A stretch of 64,000 nt of DNA. Source: Trichoplusia ni (taxonomy: Eukaryota > Arthropoda > Insecta > Lepidoptera > Noctuidae). The stretch lies in contig NC_039493.1 in the NCBI RefSeq assembly GCF_003590095.1, positions 9,982,001-10,046,000 on the forward strand. The letters run 5' to 3'. Each line of letters opens with the position of its first letter. The first letter of the stretch is position 1. Of this stretch, positions 13,959 through 25,871 are shown piece after piece. The translations under genes were made by a program, and so were the position numbers. Below the pieces are notes generated by a model. It had not been told where the DNA came from, did not search any database, and saw only the letters and a program-made list of their open reading frames with translations.

Positions 13959-14242
13959 ACCGGTATAGATGTGTATTTCTTTTTTAAAAGAGGGTTTCTA
14001 GTGATGGTTCTGAGGCATGTTCTGCCCAAATCGATATTATCATTTCAAAATTATGAGCCCCTTCTTTAGAGGGGTGTTACATCTTTTGTATGTGCTACCA
14101 CGTTTTTTTCTTTATTTAAGCTCACAAGGCTTATTATGCATGATGTGGTCACCTGTAATTAAGGAAGCACAAGAACCCTGTAACTTCTTTTTCTCTTGTA
14201 TAGTATGTAAGGTGTATTCTTTGTTGGTGATCCATATAAGTA

Positions 14243-14264
14243 AATAAATAAATAAATAAATCTT
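14243..14264. repeat. (AAAT)n microsatellite
   Basis: Five AAAT-type units (TAAATAAATAAATAAATAAA) are directly visible. Confidence 0.8.
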
Positions 14265-15537
14265 TGTCCGTCTGTGCGTCTATATGGCAACGTAGCTCCT
14301 AAACTTGTGAAGTGGTTTCTGTGTCGAAGGTATTTATTTTGTACGTATTTTTCTGCCCTTGAGGAACAGCTTCTTTTCTATTAAAATGGGATAAAAAAAG
14401 TAAAAAAGTACCTCGTAAATGAGGTTGGTAGGTAACTAATGAACATAATTAAGGAATATAATTAGCCGAAGGTTCCGATAGCTGACTTCTAAGCATTGAA
14501 TAGCGGAAAAGAACGGTGAGCACTCATCAAAGGAAACATTTTTGGTAGACCCCATTAATTATAACGTAATTTATTTCGACAAGCTTCACAAGCATCGGCA
14601 CTTTGAAACCCATTTACAAAATAATTGGATTCCCTCATTTAGAGCAATTTTCTGATTTGATTAAAATTGACTAAGACATTGGCAAGATCATTAACAAACT
14701 TAGTCTGGCGTCGCCGTGCGTTTGGATAACACTTCTGTAAAGACTTTCATTACAGTAGAATTTAATTAACGACTGTGCTACGATTATTAAATATTTATAA
14801 AGTTCTCAAAGTGAGATTTCAAATCAATATTTACACAGTTAATACATTCAAGAACGGTTGAATTTTCAATTTTGGTACTAGTTATTTTAAGGGAGGTTAG
14901 AACAATAATCTGAAAGTGAAATTCCATGTTTTCTGCTCAAGTTGTTGAGCAATCTGAATATAAAGTATTGCTGCAAAGATAGTACGTAATGTAACTGGGT
15001 AGCAATTTGTGTCTGCTTGCGAACTGCCACGACCCCGCAATCAAACGTCTAGATTACTACCAGCAATACATTGCAAATGTCTCTGACTCTACCGTTTGTA
15101 TCTTCATATATATACTGATATAGCAACGATCGTCTTCGACAACTTATTTCCAGCAGAAGATGTATGAGTAATTAGGGTATTTGCCCAAACATTTTTCCAC
15201 AAAGTGGGTTCTTGGATAAACCAAATTTTTACTTCGAATTTCTTCTCGTATGACTAAAATGAATTGTAAACTCTAGAAAGACTTTATACAACAGAATATA
15301 AAAGCTACAAATAGACATAAGAATACGATTTAATTATAATATATTAATTCAAACCAGTATTATCAGTATCCTTATCAGTTTTAACCGATCGCGTTTTCAC
15401 AAAGTGGCCTATAATTGCCTCATTAAGAATAAACTCACGCTATTATAGTATATAGTTTAATGATTAATTTGCTTTGCATGGCGCTATTGTTCGTTGTTCT
15501 CGCTCCTACCAAAAGCTCTTATATCAAGACTTCAAAA

Positions 15538-15605
15538 CGAAGAAGCGGGACGCCGATACGTGCAATATAGATCGCCATCTCGCTTCCACGATAGCGACAG
15601 TTTTG
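15538..15605 (+). repeat. Quasi-palindromic GCGGGAC repeat, copy D
   Basis: CGAAGAAGCGGGACGCCGAT followed by ATCGCCATCTCGCTTCCACG matches copy A at 30136 along most of its length. Confidence 0.45.
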
Positions 15606-16532
15606 TCTTCGAGTAATGGCACTGATTGTTGGTAATATCGTGATACACGTCAGCCTTCTTAACCACAATGGCTACAAGTTACAACTCAGTGACCTGAAAC
15701 AATTGTATTGTTACCATTATGCCTGCAAATAGGACTAACAGCTACAGTCCGTGATACAATAATATCACTAACACGTTATAGAGGGATGCTTGTTTGTTTA
15801 CTTATGAAAATGATCTTATAGTTTAATACGTCAAACCTAGAAATGGTTAAATGATGTTTAATGATCGGACTTACATACACGTGGTATCAGCGATCTGGTG
15901 CGATTCCAAAGTTTTTGAAAGAATTCTTCCTCTAAAGAATTTAATTACGGTATTATAGCACATTGTATCCATGCAGAAAAGTTAATATCATACTTTCTCT
16001 ACAGTTAAAATATAGAGAACAATTATCGTAAGCCTACGAGAGAAAACGCAATACGATAAAACTCGAATTACTCGAAACACGAATTCGAATTATCGACTCC
16101 ACCATAGCTTAGGCAGCTAGACTTAAGAGACACAAGGAATCTTCTTACATGCAAAATTCAAAGTCTAATACAATCTGCTAATACGAAAATCACCATCACA
16201 AATACCGCATGTATTTTTACACCGTTCAAAGCTTATAGATTCTTCGTCGTCACAACTTTAATTAAGTTTCGAATGTACCAACGAGTTACCAAAACTAGTT
16301 AACGTGTTTAGTAAGTATAATTAAACTTATACCAACTTATGATGAGATGGATAAATGTTGTTACGTCAGATATTGGTTGCTATGACATTATGCGAAATAG
16401 CGTATTGAAAAATCCAAGATCATATCTTAAATACAGCTTCTATAAGCGAAATAAGTCACTTACTTTACAAATACTAGTCTATTTCCAAAAAAGGTTTTAA
16501 AGTCATGTCTTCTTATGGGGGGTAAAACGCAT

Positions 16533-16551
16533 CGTAACGTAACACGTTACG
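16533..16551. repeat. Hairpin with 8-bp perfect arms
   Basis: CGTAACGT-AAC-ACGTTACG is a perfect inverted repeat with a 3-base loop. Adding four outer bases on each side (GCAT and GTGC) gives 11 of 12 pairs. No function is evident. Confidence 0.5.
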
Positions 16552-17611
16552 GTGCTTCTTTATCTGGCTTCTCTTTCTCTCATGCATACGGCAGCATTAA
16601 GCAGGCTCCTACTCTCTCCCTTTAACTAGCTAATGGCTTGTTCAACTTAGTTTTTTTTAAGTTATCACTTCCGTGTAGCTTTCTACGGGTTCCATATGCC
16701 AATCAATATTTTCATCTGACCAAAGTTTGTGTTGAAGGAGCAACATGCATCTTTTCATTTTTGACTTCGTTTGTGAGGATTCTATACTCAAAGAGTAAGA
16801 ACAAAATGCCCTATTACGGTGGCTAAGTTTTTTCGTCTAAATCTCTCAGTCCGGTATGGCCATTATATTTGTTTCAATATATTTTATTAATCGTTAAAAC
16901 GTTTCCATTATACATAATTCCCATCATCAAAACTTATTTTGTTCCATCATTGTGTCTATAAAAATCTGTCATACAAACAATATTTTACATAAGAAACACA
17001 GCACATTTATTTATTTGAATTAATTTGGTATAGTACCTAGCTTACTCAGAATACATCAAAGAGTTTATTCGTAATAGGATTTATTTTTCTCGACTTTGAT
17101 GTACTAATGCATTCTTTTCAGATTTTCTACCAAGTGAATCTTTCTACCGTACGTTTTACTCTAAGTATACTTCGATCTACCTTTTAATATTAATTACATT
17201 ACCTCCTCCGTACTATGGGGAGATGGAAAAAACAACTGAAGTCTATTATTACCATTTAGATGATGTTTTATGTTCGTTCTTTTATACGAAAACATGTTGT
17301 TTTCCACCTTTATAACTTGTAAATACTTCAAGCGGAAACATTTGCGTTAAAGGTTTTTGTTATTGTTGCTATCGGCGCTTAAACTTTCTTTACTGAAAAG
17401 GAACAGTCCAGAAATTTTGTACTAACGCTTATAACTTTAATGTGGCTTAATTTGTAGTTATTGATATACTTTATGCACAAATTGCTGACAATGTTACATC
17501 TCATTAGCGAAGTTGCGAATACATTCGAAGGATACGATCAGCGTTAGTGCACAAAGAAAAGTGTGATAAGTTGGGCCCTATCTCTTAGGATATCTGGAGT
17601 GTATGACCTTA

Positions 17612-17850
17612 TGTCAAAACATCATCATCAGCCTAGCCTTTTTCCAACTCGGCTTCCGGTATAATGATGCAGCAAAGTAGTAGTACTTTACAAGGAGCGA
17701 ATGCCTATCTGACATAGGCAACACGATACTCCTCACTCAAGACTGTTTAAGACTTACCAGCTTCTGACTATTCGTACTCTAATTACCTTCAAAGATGCAT
17801 AAAAAATAATCAGGACCCACTATTTAACGTGCTTTCCGAAACATGGAGAA
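17612..17850 (+). repeat. Lepidopteran dispersed repeat, copy B (plus)
   Basis: Starts CATCATCATCAGCCTAGCCT, continues TTTCCAACTCGGCTTCCGGT, then TTTACAAGGAGCGAATGCCT and ATCTGACATAGG, and ends near TTTAACGTGCTTTCCGAAAC. Block order matches the inverted copy at 3475-3600. Non-coding and diverged. Confidence 0.6.
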
Positions 17851-18418
17851 ACTCACACTGATAAAGATCGAAGTATCAAGCGTAAATTAACCTGTAATCG
17901 ATTAACTTCTAGTTGTAGCTAGGCCACGACCTCAACAATATTACAACAGTGGTATAAAATAGAAAAACAAATGCCGAGCGCGATAAAGCGCAACTCCATT
18001 ATATTCTTACAAATTCTACAATAAATGCTCGAAGCAACGTCTTCTCATTTCATTTGTGTAACAAAGTGGTAAATAGCGTGCAGCAGTATTTCAGTACAAT
18101 GCACGATGGCACGAGTACAACACTACAGGTGCGCTCCGAGTCCTTGTCTCGCAACATTAGACTCGAATTGTTGCACAGTGGATACAATACAGCTTTATCG
18201 TAACCACAGGCACACACGTGAATTTTAGAGGCAACTACAATGAATTAAATATACGAGCAGACCGGAGGTTTAATCTTGTCTTGTTAGGACATCACTACGC
18301 TCCTAATAGTGCACCGAGTTGCTATTGTGCTCAAAATGAACAGGATAATTACAAAGCAGCGGTGAATGCAGGCCGTAAGTACGTGCAAGCGGTTTCATTA
18401 AAAACTTATAGATGTCCG

Positions 18419-18486
18419 ATGGTGATGTTATTACTAAGTGTGCTTTTAGTTTGGAATGTGAGCTGCAACTCAATGCAAATACCTTA
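18419..18486 (+). other. Possible signal-peptide exon
   Basis: An in-frame ATG starts MVMLLLSVLLVWNVSC, which resembles a signal peptide. The frame is open upstream to about 18218 and stops at 18485. GTGAGC inside the frame could be a splice donor. No downstream exon could be joined to it. This is a weak candidate for the 5' end of an unseen plus-strand gene. Confidence 0.18.
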
Positions 18487-18489
18487 AGT

Positions 18490-21400
18490 TATTGTTTTAA
18501 TTTTAACTAAGGCACTGCACCAAGCTGTGCTAGTGTGGAACGGTGGGAGTCGTTTCTCTCCCCTGTTCTTTGGTTAATCAACTTTTAGGTATTTGTAACA
18601 AAAGTTATTACGATGTAACTTGGAAAATGAAAAAACGTTTAAGAATATGGAACGAATCAATTTACCTAATTTATTTATAATAAATAACCTCAAACTTAAA
18701 TATTTATCACTAATACCCTACGCTTATAAACGGGAAAACGTGCATCTAAAACGTTTACACATATTTTATGATGATATGTTACGAATTTCCTTAGAGATAA
18801 AGAAACATAAATATTTTAAAAAGGCTCTGGCAGCATGTCAAGCCGGCATGTCTAAGTGGCCCCCTCGCCCCACGTCGTAAGCCCGACAGTTCCGAGTGTA
18901 TGGGGCGTAAACTCACTGATCGCACGAACCGACTCCCATTAAAGATCCTTTTAAGCTATGTATAACTCGAGAAAAATAAATGCAATTTTGAAATAACTCC
19001 CACTTAAATAGCTTTGAAAGATTGTAGTTCTTGCTCGGACAGCGCGAACTTATCGCATCAATTCCGCAACTCCGTAAACACGAAAACGTCGACTTTAAAG
19101 GCGCTTTGAAACCAATTAAATTGGACGCAGACTAAGAAGGTCCCTCCAACTTCTGCATATCAAATCAGGCGGGCCGCAGGTTAAGCGAGTTGGAGATTCG
19201 TGGCTAGCTAGGAAGTCGCCCGTTGTCGTTAAACCGCATTTCTGCTCTATTGAAAACTTAATTATGAGTGTTCCGGGAGAGCAGTCACTCACACAACTCA
19301 GCGTAACGCGGAACCTCCCCGTTACAACATTTCCTTAATAACATTAAGAGACTATCAAGTGGAGTGTTGCCCCTTTCAAAACGAAATGTGCGGCTTTCAG
19401 GAATTCCGCAAGTTTGCCCATCATTTATTTCGGGGCCGGAGTAAACAGTTTCGATCGACTACCCATCTATGTACCTTCAAAGAGTTCCCGTTAAATATTG
19501 TTCTCTATTAGGAAAGTTAAAACATAAAAGGTTACATAAGAGTATAGGTTTTGGAGAGCGGCCAATTTTAAAAAGTTAGTACTTTTCATGAGTATCTAAC
19601 TCTTAAGTCCTCTCCTGCATAACGCTTTAAGTCTTGTAAGTTTCTTGTTATACTGCACCAGCTGATCCAGAATTTATAAACCAACATTTACCAGTAAAAT
19701 ATCAACGTAGAGCATTAACGTTTACGGAATAATAGTGTTAAACATTATTTACTTACGATTTGTCATAATTATTATTTTTGTCTGGTTAATCGTTCATTAA
19801 CCTTCTACAGACCGTTAGTCATTGTAGCCTATTTGAAGCAACTGAATTTCCCGTTCGGGATCTAAATTTGAAATTGAATTGGACTCGACCAGTTAAACAT
19901 TGGGCTTATTGAACACGATTTACTGGCTCACAATGAATAGGTGCCAGTAACCATGACTAAGTCTATTTGATTTTGCGCTTAAAATGTTTAGTACCTCGTG
20001 GAATACGGAAATTGAAGCAAACCATAGAAGCAAAAAGGACTAATTACCACTGTGTTTGACAATCATTTAACTTATACTATCCACTGTTTACTCTCTTATC
20101 AGTTTCCGTTTTATTACTTCAAAAGTGTGTTGAGCACTAAAATTGTTCGACTCATGACAACGCTGCCGCAACAGCTCATCATCCAGCGAACTATCCAGCG
20201 AAAGTAAACCGTTATTAAATTAATAAAAATATTATGAATCTGCCTTCCGAAAGTTATTATAATAAAATTTTATAATGATTGACGCAAACTAAATCCAGTT
20301 CTGTTCCAAAATACACTTAGACTTGTTATTTTATCATACACTAGTCCTATAACACAAACAAAAATATTTGGCATAACAAGCCTAATTATAACTTATATAC
20401 GGTACTTACATTGTCAGCAACACCTCTCCCTAACAGTTCAGTAACTAGGGGTTACTAGTTACTCAACTCCAACTTATCTAATTAAAGACCAGGACCGAGT
20501 TTTTGTGGCTTCCTAAACAATATTTGACAATGTTAGACGCACTAACTAGCCGGTTTGAAATCTCTACATACCAATACCAGTATTATTTAGTGGAGCACAA
20601 AGTTGTTGAGTTTCCAAACAAGGGGAACTTTGGTACGAATGTCTGACTCCCATTCTGTACACACAGTTATGCAGCATAAGTGTGGGTAGGTGGGCGCACA
20701 TCGTGCCCCGCCACAACGAATTAAAACTTTTCTATTTAGAAGAAACACGACTCTAAGAGCTGTGCCATTTGGGAGTAGAAACAAGTAATAATGCCGACTC
20801 CGGGATGAAAACATACGTGTTTTTGTTTCCTGAATTATTGCTTTGTCGAACTTTTCGCCATAATGTATTTTCAGCTTGATGTAAGCTGTCTTAGGCGTTT
20901 TGCACACTAAGCAACGCAAGTCGAAACCCGAAGTCTTTAGTCTTCAACGACACATGAAAGAAATTTTATGGGTCTTTATATGTTTGAAGAAAAAAGTTGT
21001 CAGGTATCGAAAACCTGTGTTGCCTTGTGATTGCAGCGCCTAAGGGAGCGTAGTAACCGGTGTTATGCGTGAGAATACTATAAATGTCTAATGAAATTTA
21101 TGGAGGAGGAAGAATAGTGCTATGCAGTAAAATTAAATTGGTTGTTAAGGAACGAGTTCTCCAATAAAAGTCTAAGATGTTTTCTGTTTTTGAAGGAGGT
21201 TTGAAACAACTGGTTTAGCTGTTAAGCTATCTCTCAATTTAAGTTTTGTGTAAAGTGCAATTTAACACGAAACTAACCGCGGCAGTAAATCCTTAGAGCC
21301 ACTTCCTTCTTTTAACAAGTATCGACGTATCGTTTCACATCAGATCTAACTTAAGCTAAAACCCATTATTATCAAAATTACATAAATAACTTTAATCAAT

Positions 21401-24090
21401 CTACGAAAAAGTCACACAATATTTCTAATGAATAAAAAAAGGTTTTTTTTTAAAGAACAGTCTGCCAATAAGTTGGTCGCATACTTTGCAAAATTTCCTC
21501 TTTGCTTACCTAATTAGAAAATGTTAGACCAAAATTAAATTTGAAAATTATTACATCTATGTGTAAATTATGCTTATACCAAATAAGGAAATGTGTGATG
21601 TTACATATAGCTGGCCGGTTTCAAGCTGGTAACGTACAAACGTATTTACAGAACCCTTGTTTGTAGAGGTTTTGCTTATTCACTTGTACGCAGTCTTTGT
21701 GGTGAACAAATAAACCACACTATTCATTCGTCATGATCCTATTTGTTTTTTACAAGGCCATGTATAGTTTTGAACGCTTTCTTCGGACTGTTCTTGGAAA
21801 CTAGTTTGATTGGTCCTTAAGTAGTACTTTAGATCGGCTGTTTTATTGACATTTCTAATTATATAGGTTCCTTTATTTTCTAAGAAAAATTGAAGCAAAA
21901 TTAAAAGGTTCAAAATTAAAAGGTTCAAAAAACTTTTGTTAAATTGTAAATTTTGGGATTTGCACTGGCTTTTAATGCTTTGGAATCCTGCATGTCTTAC
22001 CTCACATCAAGGTTCTATTCACTAAAAAGACCAATGCACAATTATATCTTTTAAACTAACCACTTATGTCGTTTTGTAACCGAAACAAAAAAACAACTTC
22101 AAAAGCAAAACATTAGCATGACATCAAGCTCTTTTATAAAAGGCAAAAACGCCCGCATAGTTCTCGTGACATGCCACTAATAAGTGTTTCAGGGCAGCTT
22201 GTATAAGGCTAAGTGAGATAAATTGCAGTTTTAATTAATGCCTGTGACTCGGACGCTAGGTAAAATTCTCAGGGCCTAGGCTTTTGCATGCAAATTAACG
22301 CCACCACTGTATTGATCCGACAGGTTAATTCGCGCCTTATTAAGGCTTGATAAATTTAAACCTTGTCTTATGGAAAATTAGGTTTCGTTGATGGACCTTA
22401 ACGTCACCAACTGCACAAGCACGTAATAATCACTTAAATATATATTGAACGGAAAAATCTGTAAAACGTCATTTTTCGGATAGGAATTTCCTTCGCATAC
22501 ATTAAAATTTTCTATTGGCATTTCGGTGTTCTTGGGTATATGACTAAAAAACTAATTAGGTAGTTTGTCAAGAAGCTCACCTGAACCTGACAGATAATCT
22601 AAAGCAATTGTTTTAGCAGTGATAATAAAATATCGCATGAATAAAATTATTTCAGTTTTATTGCTGGAAACCGCTGAAATATTTCAGTTAAGCCAGCATT
22701 TTATTCCCTTCTTTTAGATTAAAAATTAAAACTAACATTGTTATTAAACTAATTAAGGTTTAAATATTTATTAAAGAAGTTTATGGGCAATTAGGGAGCA
22801 ATTATAGAAGCATTGCGGTCAAAACTGCTTTATGAGAACAAAAGTAAAAAAAAAGTGAGTGAATACCAAAAAAAAAACGTTATGAAACTTAAATACTATA
22901 TTTGAATTACATTCCAAATTAGGTTTTTATTAATAACGGTTACAGAAATTAGGGCTGATATTTTAAAAATGTTAGACCCACATCACATTTTCACACATTA
23001 TTCTTTATGAAACAATATAAACTCAACTGAGTTTTGCTGTGCAATGCTTGTCTTTGGATTTAATTAATTTTATCGCGGTCGGTATGTTGATACGTATATT
23101 TTATATAATTGGATTGTTTTTAATTTTATGAGCAAACATCAGTGGTCATTCATTTTTCGTAGAGAAATTCCCAAGCTAGTTATTTTTTGGATTCCGCAAA
23201 ATGAATTTCGATCATTAATATCGCATACCGATATTTTTGAAGGACATTACCTAAAATTTTTAAGTAGAAATACTGAAAATGGTCGATTTCGGTAAATGAA
23301 AAAGGGACTTCCAATTTTTATAGGCCGTCACAAATAACAAACATTTTACCACTTTAAAAAGTGTCCATTGCTACCAAGAAGTGGCTCACTAATACACCGA
23401 TCAATTACTTCAAACTTGACAGTATCACAGGGACTTAAGAGTTCAGCATCTCGTAAGTATCATGCTCATATAATGCCATTAACCACGACTGCGCCTTAAG
23501 CACTTTCGAAAGTATGCCGAAGTAACATAAACGGTCGAAGATCGTTGGTCGCAATACCCTCACTAATACTTAACGTTTAAGTAGAAGTTGCGACTTTATG
23601 CATTAAGTTAAAGGTAGATTTAGTTATGGGGTTCCTGTTTGCGCGCCACCCCATATTCCCATGGGCCTCGTAAAAGCGGAATAATGGAATCAGTGTTTCA
23701 AAACGATTTCCATGTTGGAAAGTGTTTTTAAACTAACTTAATTACTCCCATTATGCTAGTTACCATTCGTTATGCAATGTGTTAATCAAAATTATACTCG
23801 GGTTGAGCGTAATAAATAGATACTGACGTTATGTTTTGGATTTTTTGCTAAAGTGTTTATACCAGTTTTCAATGTTGGTTATATGGGTGTATTCAGGATC
23901 TCAAGAAGTTTACAAGACTTGCTGAGTAGTGATAGACATCGAATCAGCGTAATAAAACCGATCAAGTAAGTGTAGGGTTCGCGATACCGAGGGTTCAGGA
24001 GCACAAATAGGCTAAAAAAAACAAAACGGTTTTGTTGAATATACATATTTCTCACATAACTTTATGACCGCAACAACTTTGTGATTTCAA
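18490..24090. other. Long gene-free stretch
   Basis: No protein family, tRNA or rRNA is recognisable. A loose inverted pair (GGTGGGAGTCG near 18542, CGACTCCCATT near 18929) brackets about 390 bp and might be a decayed element. The 110-codon minus frame at 20587-20919 has no recognisable motif. Confidence 0.4.
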
Positions 24091-24094
24091 TCTT

Positions 24095-24240
24095 TATTTT
24101 TACTATAGCGCTAACAGAAATTCATCATCTGTGAAAATATCAACTCTCTAGCTATCACGATTTTTGATATACAGTCTGATGGATGGACGGACAGACAGCA
24201 GTGCCTCAGTAAAAGATTTCCCTGTTTACCCTTTAGGCAT
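24095..24240 (+). repeat. Dispersed repeat, copy 4 (plus)
   Basis: CTATAGCGCTAACAGAAATT, CATCATCTGTGAAAATATCA, CTCTCTAGCTATCACG and GGATGGACGGACAGACAGCA match the blocks of the 9310 copy. It ends at TTTACCCTTTAGGCATGAC. Confidence 0.6.
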
Positions 24241-24924
24241 GACAACTTAAAAGTAATGTTAAAGATAAAAAAGTGGCCCCAATAGTGGTCACTACATTTA
24301 AATTCCAAGCCAACATTGGTCGAAAATTTAATATTATATTTCTCTTTACATCTACTCTAACAATACCAAGAACAATCAATGCTTTTAAATAATGAAGGTA
24401 CATTAGGCAAAGGTAATATCGCTTACAAATACATACGCGTATAAATATGTGCTCCTTTGTAGCAAAGCTTTCATACGCCCCCACTCTTTTGAAGAACGTT
24501 GTGCCGTGGCGAGTTCGCGACAATACACATTCCGCGACACGTTTCTAACACACAACACTCATGGTACACACACTAAGACACACAGGTACCTACACTCAAT
24601 ATTGTTTGGACCGACAAAGACGCGGGATTGGTATCGTTTTAAATTCTGTTAATAGTGTACACACGGGCAGCTAAGTTCATGAATCTTTACGCTGTTAAAA
24701 TTAAATATGGTTAACACTCAGAAGTAGCTAACACAATTTATCGAATATATCATGACTTTTTTCACGTTCTTATGTTTTTGAGACTTGAAAGGATTGAATC
24801 AGTATATTAAAGAATGAAATTATTGAAAGTGGCTGTCATATTTATGTCAAAAGCAAGACTGAATATTTTAGTGGATAATATATTTTAAGATCAAAACGTA
24901 CAAGCGACCCTTCATATACATAAA

Positions 24925-25090
24925 CTACTGAACCAAACTAGATGAAAATTGTATGGAACGAAATGACAGCTACAGTAAATGAAAAAGGAATCAACAAAAT
25001 CTGTTCATCCAGTCCGAAGCACTGAGGTAAAAAACAAAATCAAAATATAGACGAATTGAGATCCTCCTCAGTTTTGAAGTCGGCTGAAAT
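24925..25090 (+). repeat. LINE 3' end, diverged
   Basis: GTTCATCCAGTCCGAAGC and then AGACGAATTGAGATCCTCCT followed by TTTTGAAGTCGGCTGA resemble the conserved 3' tail of non-LTR elements abundant in Lepidoptera. No reverse transcriptase is present. Confidence 0.5.
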
Positions 25091-25094
25091 TAGC

Positions 25095-25550
25095 TGTGGT
25101 AGGATCGCAAAAATGTTGGATATACGGTCTGCGAGTCAGAATGTATGTCGCCGCATTTTTCAATCGAATCCAGGTTGATTATACCCAGGATCCCGGAACT
25201 TGGATATTAAACAGAAATGAGTAACAAAAACAATTAAGTAGCAAAAAGTAGTTCCTAAGAGACCGTAACTTAATATTAATTTCCGTTCATTGTTCAAATC
25301 GATATTAACCCGTCAAGTAAGAAATAAAGCTTCTCACAATAAAATATGAAACCAAGTTCAGCCGACTTACGGGGTTTCGACGTCGCTGGTGTAATGCTAA
25401 TTAGCTGTTTCCCGGAAAATATGCTAACTGTTCACTTTCCTCAATAGCTTAACGTACCTCTTGAAGTCTTATATTACTTTCCTGATATTGGTATTAATTA
25501 TGAACTAAACAGCTAATCTGAAGTAATGAACTTATTAAACAGGAATGTTG
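25095..25550. other. No recognisable feature
   Basis: Unique-looking AT-rich sequence between a LINE tail and the GCGGGAC repeat. Confidence 0.4.
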
Positions 25551-25554
25551 TCGC

Positions 25555-25625
25555 TGTGTAAGCGGGACAGCGCTTCACTGTGTATAGTGCCGTCTCGCTA
25601 CCGCGACAGTATAACATGTGTAAGT
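25555..25625 (-). repeat. Quasi-palindromic GCGGGAC repeat, copy B
   Basis: GTGTAAGCGGGACAGCGCTT followed by CACTGTGTATAGTGCCGTCT and CGCTACC aligns with the reverse complement of copy A (30136), sharing TGTGTATAGTGCCGTC exactly. Confidence 0.5.
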
Positions 25626-25871
25626 AGATCGGACCTACTTAATTGTGAGCTAATTTTCCCTTATTTAGTCTTATTTCTTTAACCGACTGTAAGAAAAAGG
25701 ATTTTCTCAATTTGTTTCTTTTTGTTTTTTTTTATCTCATAACTTGGAACAGCATGAACCGATTTTTTGGCTTACATTCAACTCGAAATAACTATCATTT
25801 GATACTATACAAATTCCATTAATTTTAGCTCGCTTGATTTTTTATTGGATCCCTTTGAAAAATATTAGGTA

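Larger units (their letters stand above)
13960..17610. other. Gene-free stretch with short repeats
   Basis: Holds an (AAAT)n microsatellite at 14243-14264, one copy of the GCGGGAC repeat (15538-15605) and a hairpin at 16533-16551. No gene is recognisable. Confidence 0.45.

Noticed and set aside
18540..18945. Inverted pair GGTGGGAGTCG / CGACTCCCATT as transposon ends
   Set aside because: Short arms with mismatches and no target duplication could be identified.
20587..20919. 110-codon minus open frame
   Set aside because: No recognisable motif, no splice context and no conserved composition; most likely chance.
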